Positions 20,788 through 32,117 of a stretch of DNA of 64,000 nt are shown here, in pieces. Origin of the DNA: Polytrichum commune (lineage: Eukaryota; Streptophyta; Polytrichopsida; Polytrichales; Polytrichaceae). The translations under genes and the position numbers were made by a program. Under the pieces are notes generated by a model. The model worked only from the letters and a program-made list of their open reading frames with translations, ran no database searches and had not been told where the DNA came from. How positions within the stretch are numbered: the first letter of the stretch is position 1; each line of letters opens with the position of its first letter. The DNA lies in NCBI GenBank assembly GCA_950295325.1, contig OX485803.1:3970001-4034000 (forward strand). The letters are read 5' to 3'.

Positions 20788-22866
20788 GTTTTGATTCTGC
20801 AGCTACAATGTCTTCAAAGTTCTTCTTCTCCTTCTCTTGGCAGCTCCTGTTCCTATACTGCTCCTGTTTCTTCAGCAGCTTCAAAGTTACAGTCACTGCT
20901 CACGGCGGCCTTCTTACCTTCTTACCTTCTTACCTACTTACCTTGTTGGGCAGCTCTCCAACCAGAGCTTCTTCGGCAGTCCCCGGCAGCTCCGAGCAGT
21001 TTTCGGTGTAGGCGTGGGGTGCAGACTTAGATTTATCAGCTCCGGAGTGCAAGCTTGGGATTACAGGCTCCGAAGTGTAAAATTTTATTTTATTTTATTT
21101 CCTTATTACAGGCTCCGAACAGCAGACGTTGGATTTCAGGTTTCGAAATGCTTGTCGGCCCTATGGTTTCTGTAAAGCAGACTTCGCAGTACTGATTCTA
21201 GATTATACTGATAGACTGAGATATGGGATGAGAGGTGGGGTTTGGGATGATCACGATGAGCTCTAACCTAATGTGGGGTGAATCTGAAGTGGAGTATAGC
21301 TAATCACCACAAAATTGAGAGCGGGCCACGAACTGATAACCCGTGGTGGCTTACCCAAGATGATCAGAGGAAAAAAGGGTTGAAAAGAAGAGAATCAGAG
21401 AAAGTGAGAGGGGTGTTGCGAGCGATGAAGAGAGGTCGCATTTTACCGAGGGCAGCTCATACAGAGGAGACCGAATGTTGCCGAGAACGAGGTCAATCCA
21501 TGTGAGCAAACAAATCAGAAAGTTCGTTTCCGATGAGCGTGCGAATAGAGACTTCCACAAATTTCAAACTCTTAGCGCCGTGCACACCGCTACAGGATTC
21601 ACGCACAAACATCTGGGGGATTAAGAACTGATAATATGTGGCGGCTTGTGGAAGTCTACGAGTGAGATAGAGAAAGAGAGAGAGAGGTTAGCAGTGATGA
21701 AAGAGAGGTCGCACCTTTTATTACAGGCTCTGATCAGCAGACGTTAGTTTTCAAGCTTCGAAATGTCTGTTGGCCCTAGGTTTTTGTAAAGCAAACTCTT
21801 CAGTGCCGATTATGGCTTGTACTGAGAGACTGGGATATGCGATGAGAGGTGGGGTTGGGGATGATCCCGATGAGCTCTAATCTGATGTGGGGTGAGATCT
21901 AAAGGGAGTGTAGCTAATCACTAGGTGAGGGGTCTTCTCTAAGAATGAGGTTTCTCGCAAAACTTCAAGTTGCCGAAGTGACAGTTTGAGGCGACAGTTT
22001 GAAGTTTTGACAGAAAGTGGAATTTTGAGGTAAGCTCTGAAAGTGATCGAGGTGAGCTCTAATGGGTGAGATCTGAGGTGTGTCTGACTTTCTCGTTTGA
22101 AGATAAGGTTTAATAGGTCTAAAGAGCTAATCTATATGAAGATGCGATCTAGTAGTCTGAGAACTTTGTCTAAGATAAAGATGTTAGTTCTCCGGTGGCC
22201 TAGCAGCCGTTGCTGTTTACGGGAGCTGTGTAGCGATCTAAAGGGGGAGTTAGAAGTAGATGTGGTGGTTACCTCGCCTGTTGCAACTCCGAATTTTGAT
22301 GTCTCGGTAGCTTTCTTTGTTGACGGGTGGCAGCTTCTTCGCTTTCAGTCGCGACTGCGACTTCGGTGTATCAGCGTCGGTAATGGATTCGGCGGCAGTG
22401 GGACTCCAAATTTGTTTGAAGGATCGGTGTGGTAGGTGTTGGGGGATGCTCGGTGAGGAGGTGCTCGAATGCTCTCCAGATCTTGGGCGACAGGTGATGC
22501 GGTTGAGGTCCGAGCTTTACATATCCAAGTGAAAAAATGTGCTTCTCCTAGTGCGGGCCGCTAGCAACTTTCAGATTTCGGACTCCGCAATGCCAACTTC
22601 TTGTAGGAGGAGCTAAGACCACATGTCTGGATTCATTTTTATCTGGATCTGTAAAGCTCTTCTCTTCATCGAATCATCTGTTCACTCAAAAAAGTATGGT
22701 AGCATTGAGCTTCCTCACCGAGGCAGGGGTTTCACTCGCTCTCGCTCATCAGTTCGGCGTTGGCTACATGTTCTTACTATAGACACAAACACAACTACAT
22801 TGATATGTGCAATTTGCTTATGTAGAACCTTATAGTTATCCAAAATTGTCAGGCTACTATAGGTAT
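20788..22866. other. Non-coding region upstream of candidate ORF1 with duplicated blocks
   Basis: No supported gene. A block of about 200 bp at 21105-21306, beginning TTACAGGCTCCGAACAGCAG, recurs at about 21721-21922 with roughly 85-90 percent visual identity. A second pair (near 21322-21420 and 21622-21715) shares GAACTGATAA and GATGAAGAGAGGTCGCA-like phrases. This layout resembles a LINE 5' leader with promoter-bearing monomers, but no promoter motif is clear. A TTACC-rich short repeat lies near 20915-20945. Confidence 0.4.
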
Positions 22867-23205
22867 TCATCCATTGAGGTTTAGTTCCAATTTTATTGAA
22901 TGCATATGGATTTTTTTTGGCATGTGCAATTGTGAGTATGTTGATGAATGAATGGAGAATTCGTATGATTTTGGTAAGGTTGGTGTTGGAGGGAGATTTG
23001 GTAAGCCTATATGGAAATGAATGTGCAATTGTATGTGGGGTGTGGGGGAAATGGTGGCCTTGGTTGTGCCATCATTAGCAATTGTGTGTGCTAAGTCATT
23101 GCCATTAATTATTGTATGTGCTTTGATTTTTTGGATGTTTATTCTATGTTGGGCCCTCATTATGTAGTGTAATGTGGAGGCTATAAGAATTCTTTTGGGT
23201 GGTGG
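22867..23205 (-). pseudogene. LINE RNase H fragment, left half, cut by the Ty3 insertion
   Basis: A - strand frame includes LHYIMRAQHRINIQKIKAHT and INGNDLAHTIANDG, paralleling YKVIAHVNIDGNEKADKLAKDG of the large LINE. The frame is lost exactly at the retrotransposon target duplication (23206-23210). Its missing upstream part resumes on the far side at 33774. Confidence 0.7.
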
Positions 23206-23210
23206 TGTTG

Positions 23211-24907
23211 TGTGAGCCCAAAAGGGTGCCCACATTTAGTCTTAGACCCTTGAAACGTTAGTTGATGCACTTTGAAGTAGCATGTTACTTCACAAAAATA
23301 TAAAAAGAGTGAAATGTTAGTCTTAGAAGTACCATGTTGTAAGAGGCTAGGATGTGAGTTGTTATTGTGTTTTTACCTTCGGAAGGATTTGAGTGAATGA
23401 GGATAGGTAAGGAGAACTTGGATTGAGTAGTTAGTGAGTAGGCTAGTACAAATGGATGGAGACAACCAAAGTGACTCAAGAGGCAAGTGCATTCGAATTG
23501 GGATGAATGGAGGATCACATGGAGCGCACAAGTGGACCACCTCATCATGGCCACTTAATGGGGAAGGCCCAAGGAAGAATGTAAGGTGGAGGATAAGCAA
23601 ATTCTCAAAGCACCAATCAAATCACGAGTTAAGCGTGGTTTGAATTAAGTGGTGAGCGACGATTTGGGAAAGTAAGGGGAGAAAATTATGGCGGCGGAAA
23701 GCGAAGGAGGCTAAGTTTGGGTTGAAGCATCCCAAGTTTGGTAAAGTGTGGTAGGTAGAAAGCCAAGGCTAGTTAAATGTTCGAATTAGGATCCTTGTTG
23801 ATCATTTGAGGGAGGAAGGCTTAGAAGATAGGATTGGCGCCTACTAAGTAGGAGGAAATCTCAAGGGCTTATCGTGAGCCTTGAGGGTGCTCACCCCCTC
23901 AAGCTTACTATATAATCCCTCATTCTTCCCTCACTCATCCTCTCTTTCCTTTGTGCTCCAAGGCACCCCACGAGTTATAAGCGTGGGTGTGGGAAGCCAT
24001 ATTGGAGCACATGTGTGTGCTTAGTTTTTAGTTTGAGAGCCAAGGCTTGTTAGCCTTGAAGAGGGCTTGACCTCTTGGTAGAATTAGTGTTGACGTGAAG
24101 GATTTTAAAGTTAATTCATGATTCCAATTTGTGGTACTTAAAGTTCATGTTTTGAATACACGTGGTTGCAAGTTCCATGTTTAAGAGTTGAGCACTTGAT
24201 GTTGTGATGAGTGCAAAAATATACTTGTGTGGATTAGTTAGTCTTAGTGAAGTTAGGAAATTCTCTCTCCCCCTCTCCTCTCTAGGATTTTAGGATTTTA
24301 GGATTAGAGAAGAATTGTGTGATTAGAAAGGGGTTGTTAGTAGAATTAGGGAAATTAGGTAGGAAGATTAGTTAAGGGCTTGAATAATTAGTGAGGTAGT
24401 TAGGGATTACAACTACAAAGTTGTGGGTTCATGAAGGAGCTGGGTTTATGAAGGAGCTGGGTTTGTTTAGTTAGAAAGTAAAGAGCTGGGTTTATGAAGG
24501 ACCTGGGTTTGTTTAGTTAGAAGCTAAGGAGCTGGGTTCATGAAGGAGCTGGGTTTATGAAGGAGCTGGGTTTGTTTAGTTAGAAAGTAAAGAGCTGGGT
24601 TTATGAAGGAGCTGGGTTTGTTTAGTTAGAAAGTAAAGAGCTGGGTTTATGAAGGACCTGAGTTTGTTTAGTTAGAAGCTAAGGAGCTGGGTTCATGAAG
24701 GAGCTGGGTTTATGAAGGAGCTGGGTTTGTTTAGTTAGAAGCTAAGAAGCTGGGTTTATGAAGGAGCTAGTTAAATCCAAGACCACTTGAAGGGTGAACC
24801 TTGCACTATGGACTCATCCAAGTCCAAATCCAATACCGCGGAGGAATGTGAGCCCAAACCCACTACTCGGACTACGGACGCTTAAGGGTGGGGGGTTTGG
24901 CCTCACA
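23211..24907 (+). repeat. 5' LTR of the Ty3 element
   Basis: 1697 bp, TG...CA. A TATATAATCCCTCATTC stretch near 23909-23925 is a plausible promoter TATA region. Positions 24425-24770 hold a tandem array of 46-bp-type units (AGCTGGGTTTATGAAGG and TTTGTTTAGTTAGAA phrases), with one more unit than the 3' LTR. Confidence 0.95.
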
Positions 24908-24931
24908 TAATTGGTGCGTCTGCCGGGAGCG
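24908..24931 (+). other. Primer-binding-site-like sequence
   Basis: Directly after the 5' LTR comes TAATTGGTGCGTCTGCCGGG. It resembles the TGGCGCCGTCTG-type primer sites of some plant Ty3 elements, which pair with a tRNA 3' end. The exact tRNA cannot be named from sequence alone. CGCCAATTA just before the 3' LTR is a near inverted copy of its start. Confidence 0.6.
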
Positions 24932-25816
24932 AAGCGGAAGGTAGTTACAAGACTTGGAGGCGACTAGGAGACTTGGAGGCAACTAGGAAAAATTGGAGAC
25001 ACAAACTTGAGAGAAGAGAAGGAGCACCCGAAACTCGGTAAGTATTCTCTCTTTGGGTTACATTTGAATTCATTGTATTTCAACTATTCCTTGGAATGAA
25101 TTGCATTGTCAATTACGCAAATTCATTTTTGAGGAAGGAGCGCAGCGAAGGTGCGTCCTCAACCTTTTTGGGGATTTGCTAAGAACTTAAAAGGAACCTA
25201 TAACCGAGTAGCTCATTAAAACATTAGAGGGTAAATTCACCTTAGGACATTGAACTTTGACACTCACCTCGGGGTGAGTCTCAAAGTTTTGGGAGTTGTC
25301 ATTTCATGCTCTAGATTAAATTAATATTTCACAAAGTTTATGGTGTTGTTACATTGAGTCACGATTGAGGGGAGTGCTAACTCACAGGGGGATGCGATTG
25401 CTCAAGGTATGTTTATTTCTTCAAAGTGAACTCATTAACTAATTAAGGAATGCCTTTTGTACTCGTGATTGTTGTTATCCGTTGTAGAGGGTAATTCCCG
25501 AATTGTGGATGGTGTGAGAAGTTGAAGGGTGAAGCCTCGACTTTTAACATAATCTACTCGGAAGGTCACCCCCTCACAATCGGTATTGTGGTGAGTGTTA
25601 ATTTGCGGGAAGGTGCGGAGGTGATGCTCCGACTTAACCAAAAAATTAACATGAACATGCCTATCCCCTATTGGGATTCTTTCACCTAAGTGGGCTTGCA
25701 GGTTCTTTTCCTCACCTCCTAAAAAAATTATAACCACACCAAGACAAGTGAAAATATTAAGAGGGGAATTGCTAGGATTATGTGTGGTCAAGTGAGGGTC
25801 GATCGATTCTTATGGA

Positions 25817-26128
25817 ATGCAAGGTAGGACTCGCTCACAAAAACCAAGTTTGATAGTAGGACTAGAGAAATCTACTCGAAAGAGGCGGTCCTCTAAAATC
25901 AGTGATAGATTAGAACAAGATAATGTTAGAATAGAGAGTTGTTTGAACGTCGAACCTAGGACTAGGTCAATTCTAGACACCTTAGAACTTGGAGCTCAAC
26001 TTGAAGAGGAGATCACTCCCTCCAAATTGAGTGGTGAAACTTCTTCGGAAAATTACACACTTAGAGAAGAATTCCCGGTAGAAGTTGATAGGGGATTGTT
26101 GAATAGTTCACCGGTCACCATGGCCTAG
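25817..26128 (+). CDS. 103-codon leader ORF in frame with gag-pol, ended by one UAG
   Basis: The ATG at 25817 opens a basic-then-acidic protein (QGRTRSQKPSLIV ... NSSPVTMA) that stops at TAG 26126-26128. The gag-pol ATG at 26138 is in the same frame with no other stop between. Either this is a separate leader protein, an N-terminal gag extension reached by readthrough, or gag-pol lost its original start to a CAG-to-TAG change. No family match is recognised. Confidence 0.45.
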   Translation: MQGRTRSQKPSLIVGLEKSTRKRRSSKISDRLEQDNVRIESCLNVEPRTRSILDTLELGAQLEEEITPSKLSGETSSENYTLREEFPVEVDRGLLNSSPVTMA

Positions 26129-26137
26129 GAACGGGGG

Positions 26138-29100
26138 ATGGATCCACCACCCATACCCCCAATTCCGCCCATACCTCCTATACCTCCAATAGACCCATTG
26201 GTTAGGCCAAGAGGCCTACCAATTGTGGTTCCACAAAATTTAGCGGCGATGGATATGCCATCTCATCTCCCTAAATTTTATGGGACCAAGGATGAGGACC
26301 CCTCTCGGCACATGGAACGGTATATCGAACGGTTGGCTAGCTTCCTCATAACCGACCCGGGTTATTGGTTAGTGTGGTTTCCTACCACTCTAGAGGGGGA
26401 AGCCTATGAATGGTATCGGGATCATGCCGAGGGACATTTTAGGGGATGGGAACAATTACAAAGGGAGTTTCTTAACGAATTTAGGCCGGAAGTGGGTCAA
26501 AGTACCGCATTAAGGGCATTGTCGTCATTGAAGCAAGGAAGGGAGGAAGAAATTTCGGCTTACATTAGGAGGTTTGATTTAGTGTGCACTAGATTTGTGG
26601 GTACCATGCTCAACGACGACACGCTAAAGCAATTTTTCATTCAAGGGTTTTTTAAGTCCGGAACTATTAGGGGTGTTCTAGAAAGGAATCCCTTGACCTT
26701 GGCGGATGCCAAGCGTGCGGCTAGAGATATTGAAAACTTGGATAAAGATCACGAAAGGCTATGGAGAAGGGAGGATGAATTGATCCCACAATTCATCCCC
26801 ATACGCCCTAGGGTGGTAGCGGTAGAACCCGCTAAGTATGAGAACCAAATTCCATATGCCATTGTGGACACCGGTCCCCGACCTTTAGCGGTTAGGGAAC
26901 CGGCACCTCTGTTGGCACTACCGGCCCCTAGAACGGATCCACACTTGGAGGAGGTTGAGAGAAGACTAGGTGCTAGCCAACTAGGATTCCAAGAGGCTAT
27001 GATAAAACAAATGCAAAGCCTCACGGATCAAATGTCATTAATGATCCAGAGTCAACAACCGGGGCCTCCACCCCCGGTTGAGTCGGGTAGGCATTCTTCC
27101 GGATTATGGTGTGTCCAATGTGGCCAACCGGGCCACACGCGTCAATTTTGTAGAAGTGGACAAAACCGTGACCAAAGAGGAAACGGTAACCCACCTCAAC
27201 AAAATCAACGAGGTCAAGCGCCACCTCACTATGGAAATGGAAGCAATAGAGGACCACAACCTAGAGGGCAAGGTGGCCAAAATTTAGAGAAGAAGGAATT
27301 TCATCCCTTTTGTGGAAGGTGGCACGCTCAAGGACAATGTTGGTCCGAAGGTCAAGAGTTTAATTGTAGCAATTGTGGAGGAAGTCATCCCTCGGATACG
27401 TGTCGCCAACCGGACAAAATAATTAATGTCCCTTACCCGGTGGCTAATCCACAACAACAAGCAAGGGATAATGTGCGAGGTGCTAGGCCACAAGGAGTAC
27501 CGGCCAATGAACTTAGGCCACCTAACTTATACTATGACCATAGTAATGCTAGGCAAACTTTTCATCCACCGGCGGGCTTGCAAACTACAACCGGTTACAT
27601 TCCAATACAAAATAGACAAGGAGTTCCACCTAATGGTAGTAACGGGAGACAAGCGCCTCCAACGGATCCGGGACCATCTAACTCCCAAGATGTTAGGTTC
27701 ATGGATGGAGTGTTGGAGGCCACATGTGATGACATGCTTCCTCTCCCAACGAGAATTGGAGAGGAGCAAAGTCAATGGCCTCCTCACACCAATGCTATTA
27801 CATATGAGTTAGTGAAGGGTAAGGGTGTGGTTGAAGAAGCACCTGCACTAGCGGTAACTACTAGGGCTAGGAGAGGGGATGCCCCGTTGGAGGTAGGAAT
27901 AGGAGAGCAAGGAAATTACTCTTCGGATGAAGAGATTAATCTCTCCGAGTTGGATAGGGTAGCTAGAAGAGCTACTAAGGATGTGGAGAGGGAAAATATA
28001 ATTTTACAAGATAGGGAGAGGACTAATGCGGTACATGACTTGGATAATAGCGATGTGGGTGAATGGGAAGGACCGGGGGTTCCCGTAGACGAATTCGACG
28101 TAGTGGGTAATTCTAAGGTGGAAAGATCTACCGGGTACGACTTGTGGGCGGACCTTAGTACACTCAAGGCGGATATTACTTTCGGCCAACTATTGGAAAT
28201 TTCACCCACGGCAAGGAAAACATTAAAGGAGGGAATGCCGGTACACAAGAGGATGAGGAAGGTGAAAGCTAAAATAGCCGCTAGGATCCAATCACAAGGT
28301 GGAAGACACGTGAAAGCTATAGAAATAGAAGTCGTTATAGTAGATAAGGTGGTTCCTAATGTGCTAGTCGACGGAGGGAGTAGTCTAAATATACTACCGG
28401 AGGATACTATGAAAAAATTGGGACTTGGACTCACGGGGCCTTCACCTTTGGTCATAAATATGGCAAATCAAAGTTCGACTACGCCTTTGGGGATGATCAA
28501 GGATTGTAGAATGACTACGGGAGGTGAGGAGTACTTGGTCACCTTCCATGTCATTAAAATGCACTCCAACAAGGACACCTTCCCCATTTTGCTAGGTAGG
28601 CCTTGGTTGCGGATGGCGAATGCTATGGTCAATTGGGGTGGACCTAAACCATCCATCACTTATGGTCCGGAGGGTAATAGGGTCATAGTGTCCATTGGTT
28701 CATCAGAAGGATGGATGAAGAAGGAGATGTATTTGCCATTGGAGAAGGAAATTGATGACTTAAACGAGAATGAGATTGGCAAGGCATTGGTGGGAGTCGT
28801 CCATCCCGAAGGTCAAAGGGTTGTTATAGATTCGGGCTCGGGAAGTCTAGGTCCTAATTTTTACAATTATGGGGATAATGGGGATTATGCCCAATGGCTA
28901 AGGGAGTACCCCGAGTCCGAGGTTGATGTAATGGTTACATTTCACCAAGTAGGCTTAGGGAGTGAATTTCCTAGTGTTAGTTTAGGAGAGGGCTCATTGT
29001 TGGAGCCATGTGAGGTGCTCACCGAGGAAGAGTGGGTTAGCGGTGGGTTAACACCTTGGGTAGATGACGTGGAAGAGGGTGAGGTTAGTTTAATTCATGT

Positions 29101-32050
29101 AGATGGGACTCAAGAGGAGGATGTGATTATTGAGTCATCAAAATTGGAGGAGCCTTTACATTTCAAGACCACGTCTACGGGGATAGTTGTAGGTCAAGAT
29201 GTGAAAGATTACCCCAATGTGCCTTCCGATTGGTATCGGAACAAAGAGGAACAAGCACATGTGTCGGAAGCGGATTGGCGGTACGTGGATGTGAAATTAA
29301 AGAATGGAAAAACCCGACAAATGAAGATGGGCTCCAAATTGGGGGAGAAAGAGGTTAGGGAGTATAGCAATTTGGTGGATGAGTTTAGTGATACTTTTGC
29401 ATGGTCCTACGATGAGCTTAAGGGAATTCCTAGGGAAATGGTAGAGCACCGGATTCCTTTAATTCCGGGGACGAGGCCAATTAGACAAAAGGAGAGGAGG
29501 ATGAATCCTCAATTGCAATTGTTGGTGAAAGCGGAATTGGAAAGGTTATTGAAGGCCGGGTTTATCAAGCCGGTGGAAATCACGGATTGGGTTTCTCCTA
29601 TGGTCTTAGTAAAGAAAAAAAATGGCAAATTAAGGGTTTGTGTCGACTATAGGAAATTGAATTCGTGCACACAAAAGGATCACTTCCCCTTACCTTTTAT
29701 CACCTTGTTGCTTGAGGAGGTTGGAGGTCATTCGCGATATACCTTTATGGATGGGTATGCGGATTATAATCAAATTTCCATAGCCCTCCAAGATATCCAT
29801 AAAACGGCTTTTACTACACCTTGGGGTACTTTTGTGTGGGTAGTGATGCCATTTGGGTTATGTAATGCCCCGGCTACTTTCCAACGATTAGTAATGTATA
29901 TCTTCACCGACTTGTTGTTCAAATCCATGACCGTTTTTGTGGACGATTTTAGCACACAAAGTAATGTGGATGATCACCTACATTGTGTTAGGGAGGCATT
30001 GGTTAGGTGTAGGAAGATGAGGTTAGCATTGAACCCGGATAAGACATTTTTGGGAGTGAATAAGGGAGTGTTGTTGGGTTATGTCGTTAGTGAGAAAGGT
30101 AGAGAACCCGATCCGGATAAGATTGCGGCCATAAGCGACTTGGCAACTCCAACCAATTCCAAGGGGATCTCTAAGTTGTTAGGACATGTGGGATGGTACC
30201 GGGAACTTATTCCTAATTTTTCAAAGATAGCGGTGCCCATTACCCATTTGCTCAAAAAGGATGTCAAATTCGAGTGGACGGATGCTTGTCAAAAAGCCTT
30301 TGAGGAATTGCGGGATAGGTTGAGCACCTATCCGGTGTTGATACCACCCAATTGGGGTAAACCTTTTCACGTCTATTGTGATGCTAGTAATGTGGCAATA
30401 GGGAGTGCGCTTTGTCAAGCAACGGGAGAAAAAGAGAAGGATCAACCTATAGCTTATGCGAGTAAGCAATTGACCCCCGCCGAAAGAAACTACTCTACAA
30501 CGGAGAGGGAGTGCCTAGCCATGGTGTTTTCCGTTAAAAAGTTTAGGCATTACCTCATGTGCAACCCGGTTGTATTTTTTGTTGACCACATGGCTATCAA
30601 GTATCTAATTAACAAGGCGGAGTTAAGTGGTAGGTTAGCTAGGTGGGTTTTGCTATTAGAAGAATTCGACTACACGGTGGAATATAAACCGGGTCGTATG
30701 CATTTACAAGCGGACCACTTGTCTAGGTTGTCGGAGGAGATAGGAAAAAATCCGGTAAATGATATGTTAGTAGATGATAGCCTCTTTGTGGTCACTTCTA
30801 CACCGGAGTGGTATGCGGGCATAGTGGAATTTCTAACAACCCACAAGTTGCCCAAAGAGTGGACAAAAGAAGAGAGAAGGAAGGTGAGGGTAAATAGTAG
30901 GCAATTTGTTGTAGTGGGCCATAGGTTGTTTAGAAGGGGGTCCGATGGTATTTTACGACGATGCGTGTCAAAAACGGAGGTTGAAGCGATTTTAATCGCT
31001 TGCCACGATAGCGCTTGCGGCGGTCACTTCTCGGGTCAACTCACCGGGCAAAAAATACTTAGAGCGGGCTACTTTTGGCCTACACTATTTAAGGACGCCC
31101 ATGACTATGTAAGGAAATGCGACGCTTGCCAACGGTATGCCCGAAACGACCTTAGAATGGAAATGCCTTTACATGTATCATTACCCTTAATTCCTTTCGA
31201 AAAATGGGGCATCGACTATGTGGATGAGGTCCATCCCCAATCTTCAAAAGGAATGAAATATATTGTGGTGGCAACCGAGTACCTCACCAAGTGGGCGGAA
31301 GCCAAAGCGGTGAAGACCGACACGGCGGAACACGCGGCAACATTTATGTACGAAAACATAATTTCGCGGTTCGGGGTGCCGAAGATCCTAGTAAGCGATA
31401 GGGGTACTCACTTTTTGAATGACTTGATTCGAAAGATGACAGAGAAATTTAAAATTGATCACCGGAAGACTACTCCCTACCACCCACAAACCAATGGACA
31501 AACGGAAAGGGTTAACGGAATTTTGGTGAGTATACTACGCAAGACGGTTATAGACTCGAAGCGGGATTGGGATACGAAACTAACGGCGGCACTTTGGGCA
31601 TACCGTACAACCTATAAGGTAACTACGCGTGCTACACCATTTTCCTTAGTCTATGGTCTTGAAGCGACACTACCAATCGAATATGAAGTCGAGTCACTTA
31701 GGGTGGCCGTGAGTACGAGACTTACCGAAAGTCAATCCTTACGAAATCGACTAACCGATTTGGAAGCACTCGACGAAGGGAGGAGAATGGCGGCTCAACA
31801 TATTGAGGCAATCCAAAGAAGGAGAAAGATTACTTTCGACAAACGACATAAGAGAAGGGCCCTAACACCGGGAATGATGGTCATGATTCAAGACGCACGA
31901 AAGCTTGAATTTCCGGCGAAATTCAATGCGGTATGGTTAGGACCTTACCTTGTCTATGAGGTCTTTCCTAATAATTCAATTCAATTGGAAACGTTGAATG
32001 GTGAGCTCTTTCCTACCCGTACATCGGGAAGTAGATGTAAGGAGTACTGA
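26138..32050 (+). CDS. Ty3-type gag-pol polyprotein, 1970 aa, intact
   Basis: One uninterrupted frame. After a PPIP-repeat N-terminus, residues about 45-200 form a retrotransposon gag domain (WYRDHAEGHFRGWEQLQREF). A CCHC knuckle CVQCGQPGHTRQFC lies near 325 and a second, shorter one (CSNCGGSHPSDTC) near 409. The protease has LVDGGSSLNIL near 745. The reverse transcriptase has WVSPMVLVKKKNGKLRVCVD and catalytic FVDD near 1269. RNase H starts at YCDASN near 1414. Integrase has a HHCC zinc region (from about 1622), then D near 1692, SDRGTH near 1754 and TERVNG near 1790, spaced D-35-E. The C-terminus has a GPY-type LGPYLVYEVF segment and no chromodomain. It makes the cytoplasmic particle, cDNA and integration machinery. 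The FVDD in place of YVDD and DGG in place of DTG/DSG are noteworthy but do not look like damage. Confidence 0.96.
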   Translation: MDPPPIPPIPPIPPIPPIDPLVRPRGLPIVVPQNLAAMDMPSHLPKFYGTKDEDPSRHMERYIERLASFLITDPGYWLVWFPTTLEGEAYEWYRDHAEGHFRGWEQLQREFLNEFRPEVGQSTALRALSSLKQGREEEISAYIRRFDLVCTRFVGTMLNDDTLKQFFIQGFFKSGTIRGVLERNPLTLADAKRAARDIENLDKDHERLWRREDELIPQFIPIRPRVVAVEPAKYENQIPYAIVDTGPRPLAVREPAPLLALPAPRTDPHLEEVERRLGASQLGFQEAMIKQMQSLTDQMSLMIQSQQPGPPPPVESGRHSSGLWCVQCGQPGHTRQFCRSGQNRDQRGNGNPPQQNQRGQAPPHYGNGSNRGPQPRGQGGQNLEKKEFHPFCGRWHAQGQCWSEGQEFNCSNCGGSHPSDTCRQPDKIINVPYPVANPQQQARDNVRGARPQGVPANELRPPNLYYDHSNARQTFHPPAGLQTTTGYIPIQNRQGVPPNGSNGRQAPPTDPGPSNSQDVRFMDGVLEATCDDMLPLPTRIGEEQSQWPPHTNAITYELVKGKGVVEEAPALAVTTRARRGDAPLEVGIGEQGNYSSDEEINLSELDRVARRATKDVERENIILQDRERTNAVHDLDNSDVGEWEGPGVPVDEFDVVGNSKVERSTGYDLWADLSTLKADITFGQLLEISPTARKTLKEGMPVHKRMRKVKAKIAARIQSQGGRHVKAIEIEVVIVDKVVPNVLVDGGSSLNILPEDTMKKLGLGLTGPSPLVINMANQSSTTPLGMIKDCRMTTGGEEYLVTFHVIKMHSNKDTFPILLGRPWLRMANAMVNWGGPKPSITYGPEGNRVIVSIGSSEGWMKKEMYLPLEKEIDDLNENEIGKALVGVVHPEGQRVVIDSGSGSLGPNFYNYGDNGDYAQWLREYPESEVDVMVTFHQVGLGSEFPSVSLGEGSLLEPCEVLTEEEWVSGGLTPWVDDVEEGEVSLIHVDGTQEEDVIIESSKLEEPLHFKTTSTGIVVGQDVKDYPNVPSDWYRNKEEQAHVSEADWRYVDVKLKNGKTRQMKMGSKLGEKEVREYSNLVDEFSDTFAWSYDELKGIPREMVEHRIPLIPGTRPIRQKERRMNPQLQLLVKAELERLLKAGFIKPVEITDWVSPMVLVKKKNGKLRVCVDYRKLNSCTQKDHFPLPFITLLLEEVGGHSRYTFMDGYADYNQISIALQDIHKTAFTTPWGTFVWVVMPFGLCNAPATFQRLVMYIFTDLLFKSMTVFVDDFSTQSNVDDHLHCVREALVRCRKMRLALNPDKTFLGVNKGVLLGYVVSEKGREPDPDKIAAISDLATPTNSKGISKLLGHVGWYRELIPNFSKIAVPITHLLKKDVKFEWTDACQKAFEELRDRLSTYPVLIPPNWGKPFHVYCDASNVAIGSALCQATGEKEKDQPIAYASKQLTPAERNYSTTERECLAMVFSVKKFRHYLMCNPVVFFVDHMAIKYLINKAELSGRLARWVLLLEEFDYTVEYKPGRMHLQADHLSRLSEEIGKNPVNDMLVDDSLFVVTSTPEWYAGIVEFLTTHKLPKEWTKEERRKVRVNSRQFVVVGHRLFRRGSDGILRRCVSKTEVEAILIACHDSACGGHFSGQLTGQKILRAGYFWPTLFKDAHDYVRKCDACQRYARNDLRMEMPLHVSLPLIPFEKWGIDYVDEVHPQSSKGMKYIVVATEYLTKWAEAKAVKTDTAEHAATFMYENIISRFGVPKILVSDRGTHFLNDLIRKMTEKFKIDHRKTTPYHPQTNGQTERVNGILVSILRKTVIDSKRDWDTKLTAALWAYRTTYKVTTRATPFSLVYGLEATLPIEYEVESLRVAVSTRLTESQSLRNRLTDLEALDEGRRMAAQHIEAIQRRRKITFDKRHKRRALTPGMMVMIQDARKLEFPAKFNAVWLGPYLVYEVFPNNSIQLETLNGELFPTRTSGSRCKEY

Positions 32051-32117
32051 GCTTGACTAGGCAACTTACCCTTGGAGCAAGAGATGTTTGGATTCATCCC
32101 CCGATGGTCGCCAATTA

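Noticed and set aside
25435-25791. 118-codon - strand ORF in the Ty3 leader
   Set aside because: No domain, wrong strand for the element, and it overlaps the untranslated leader.
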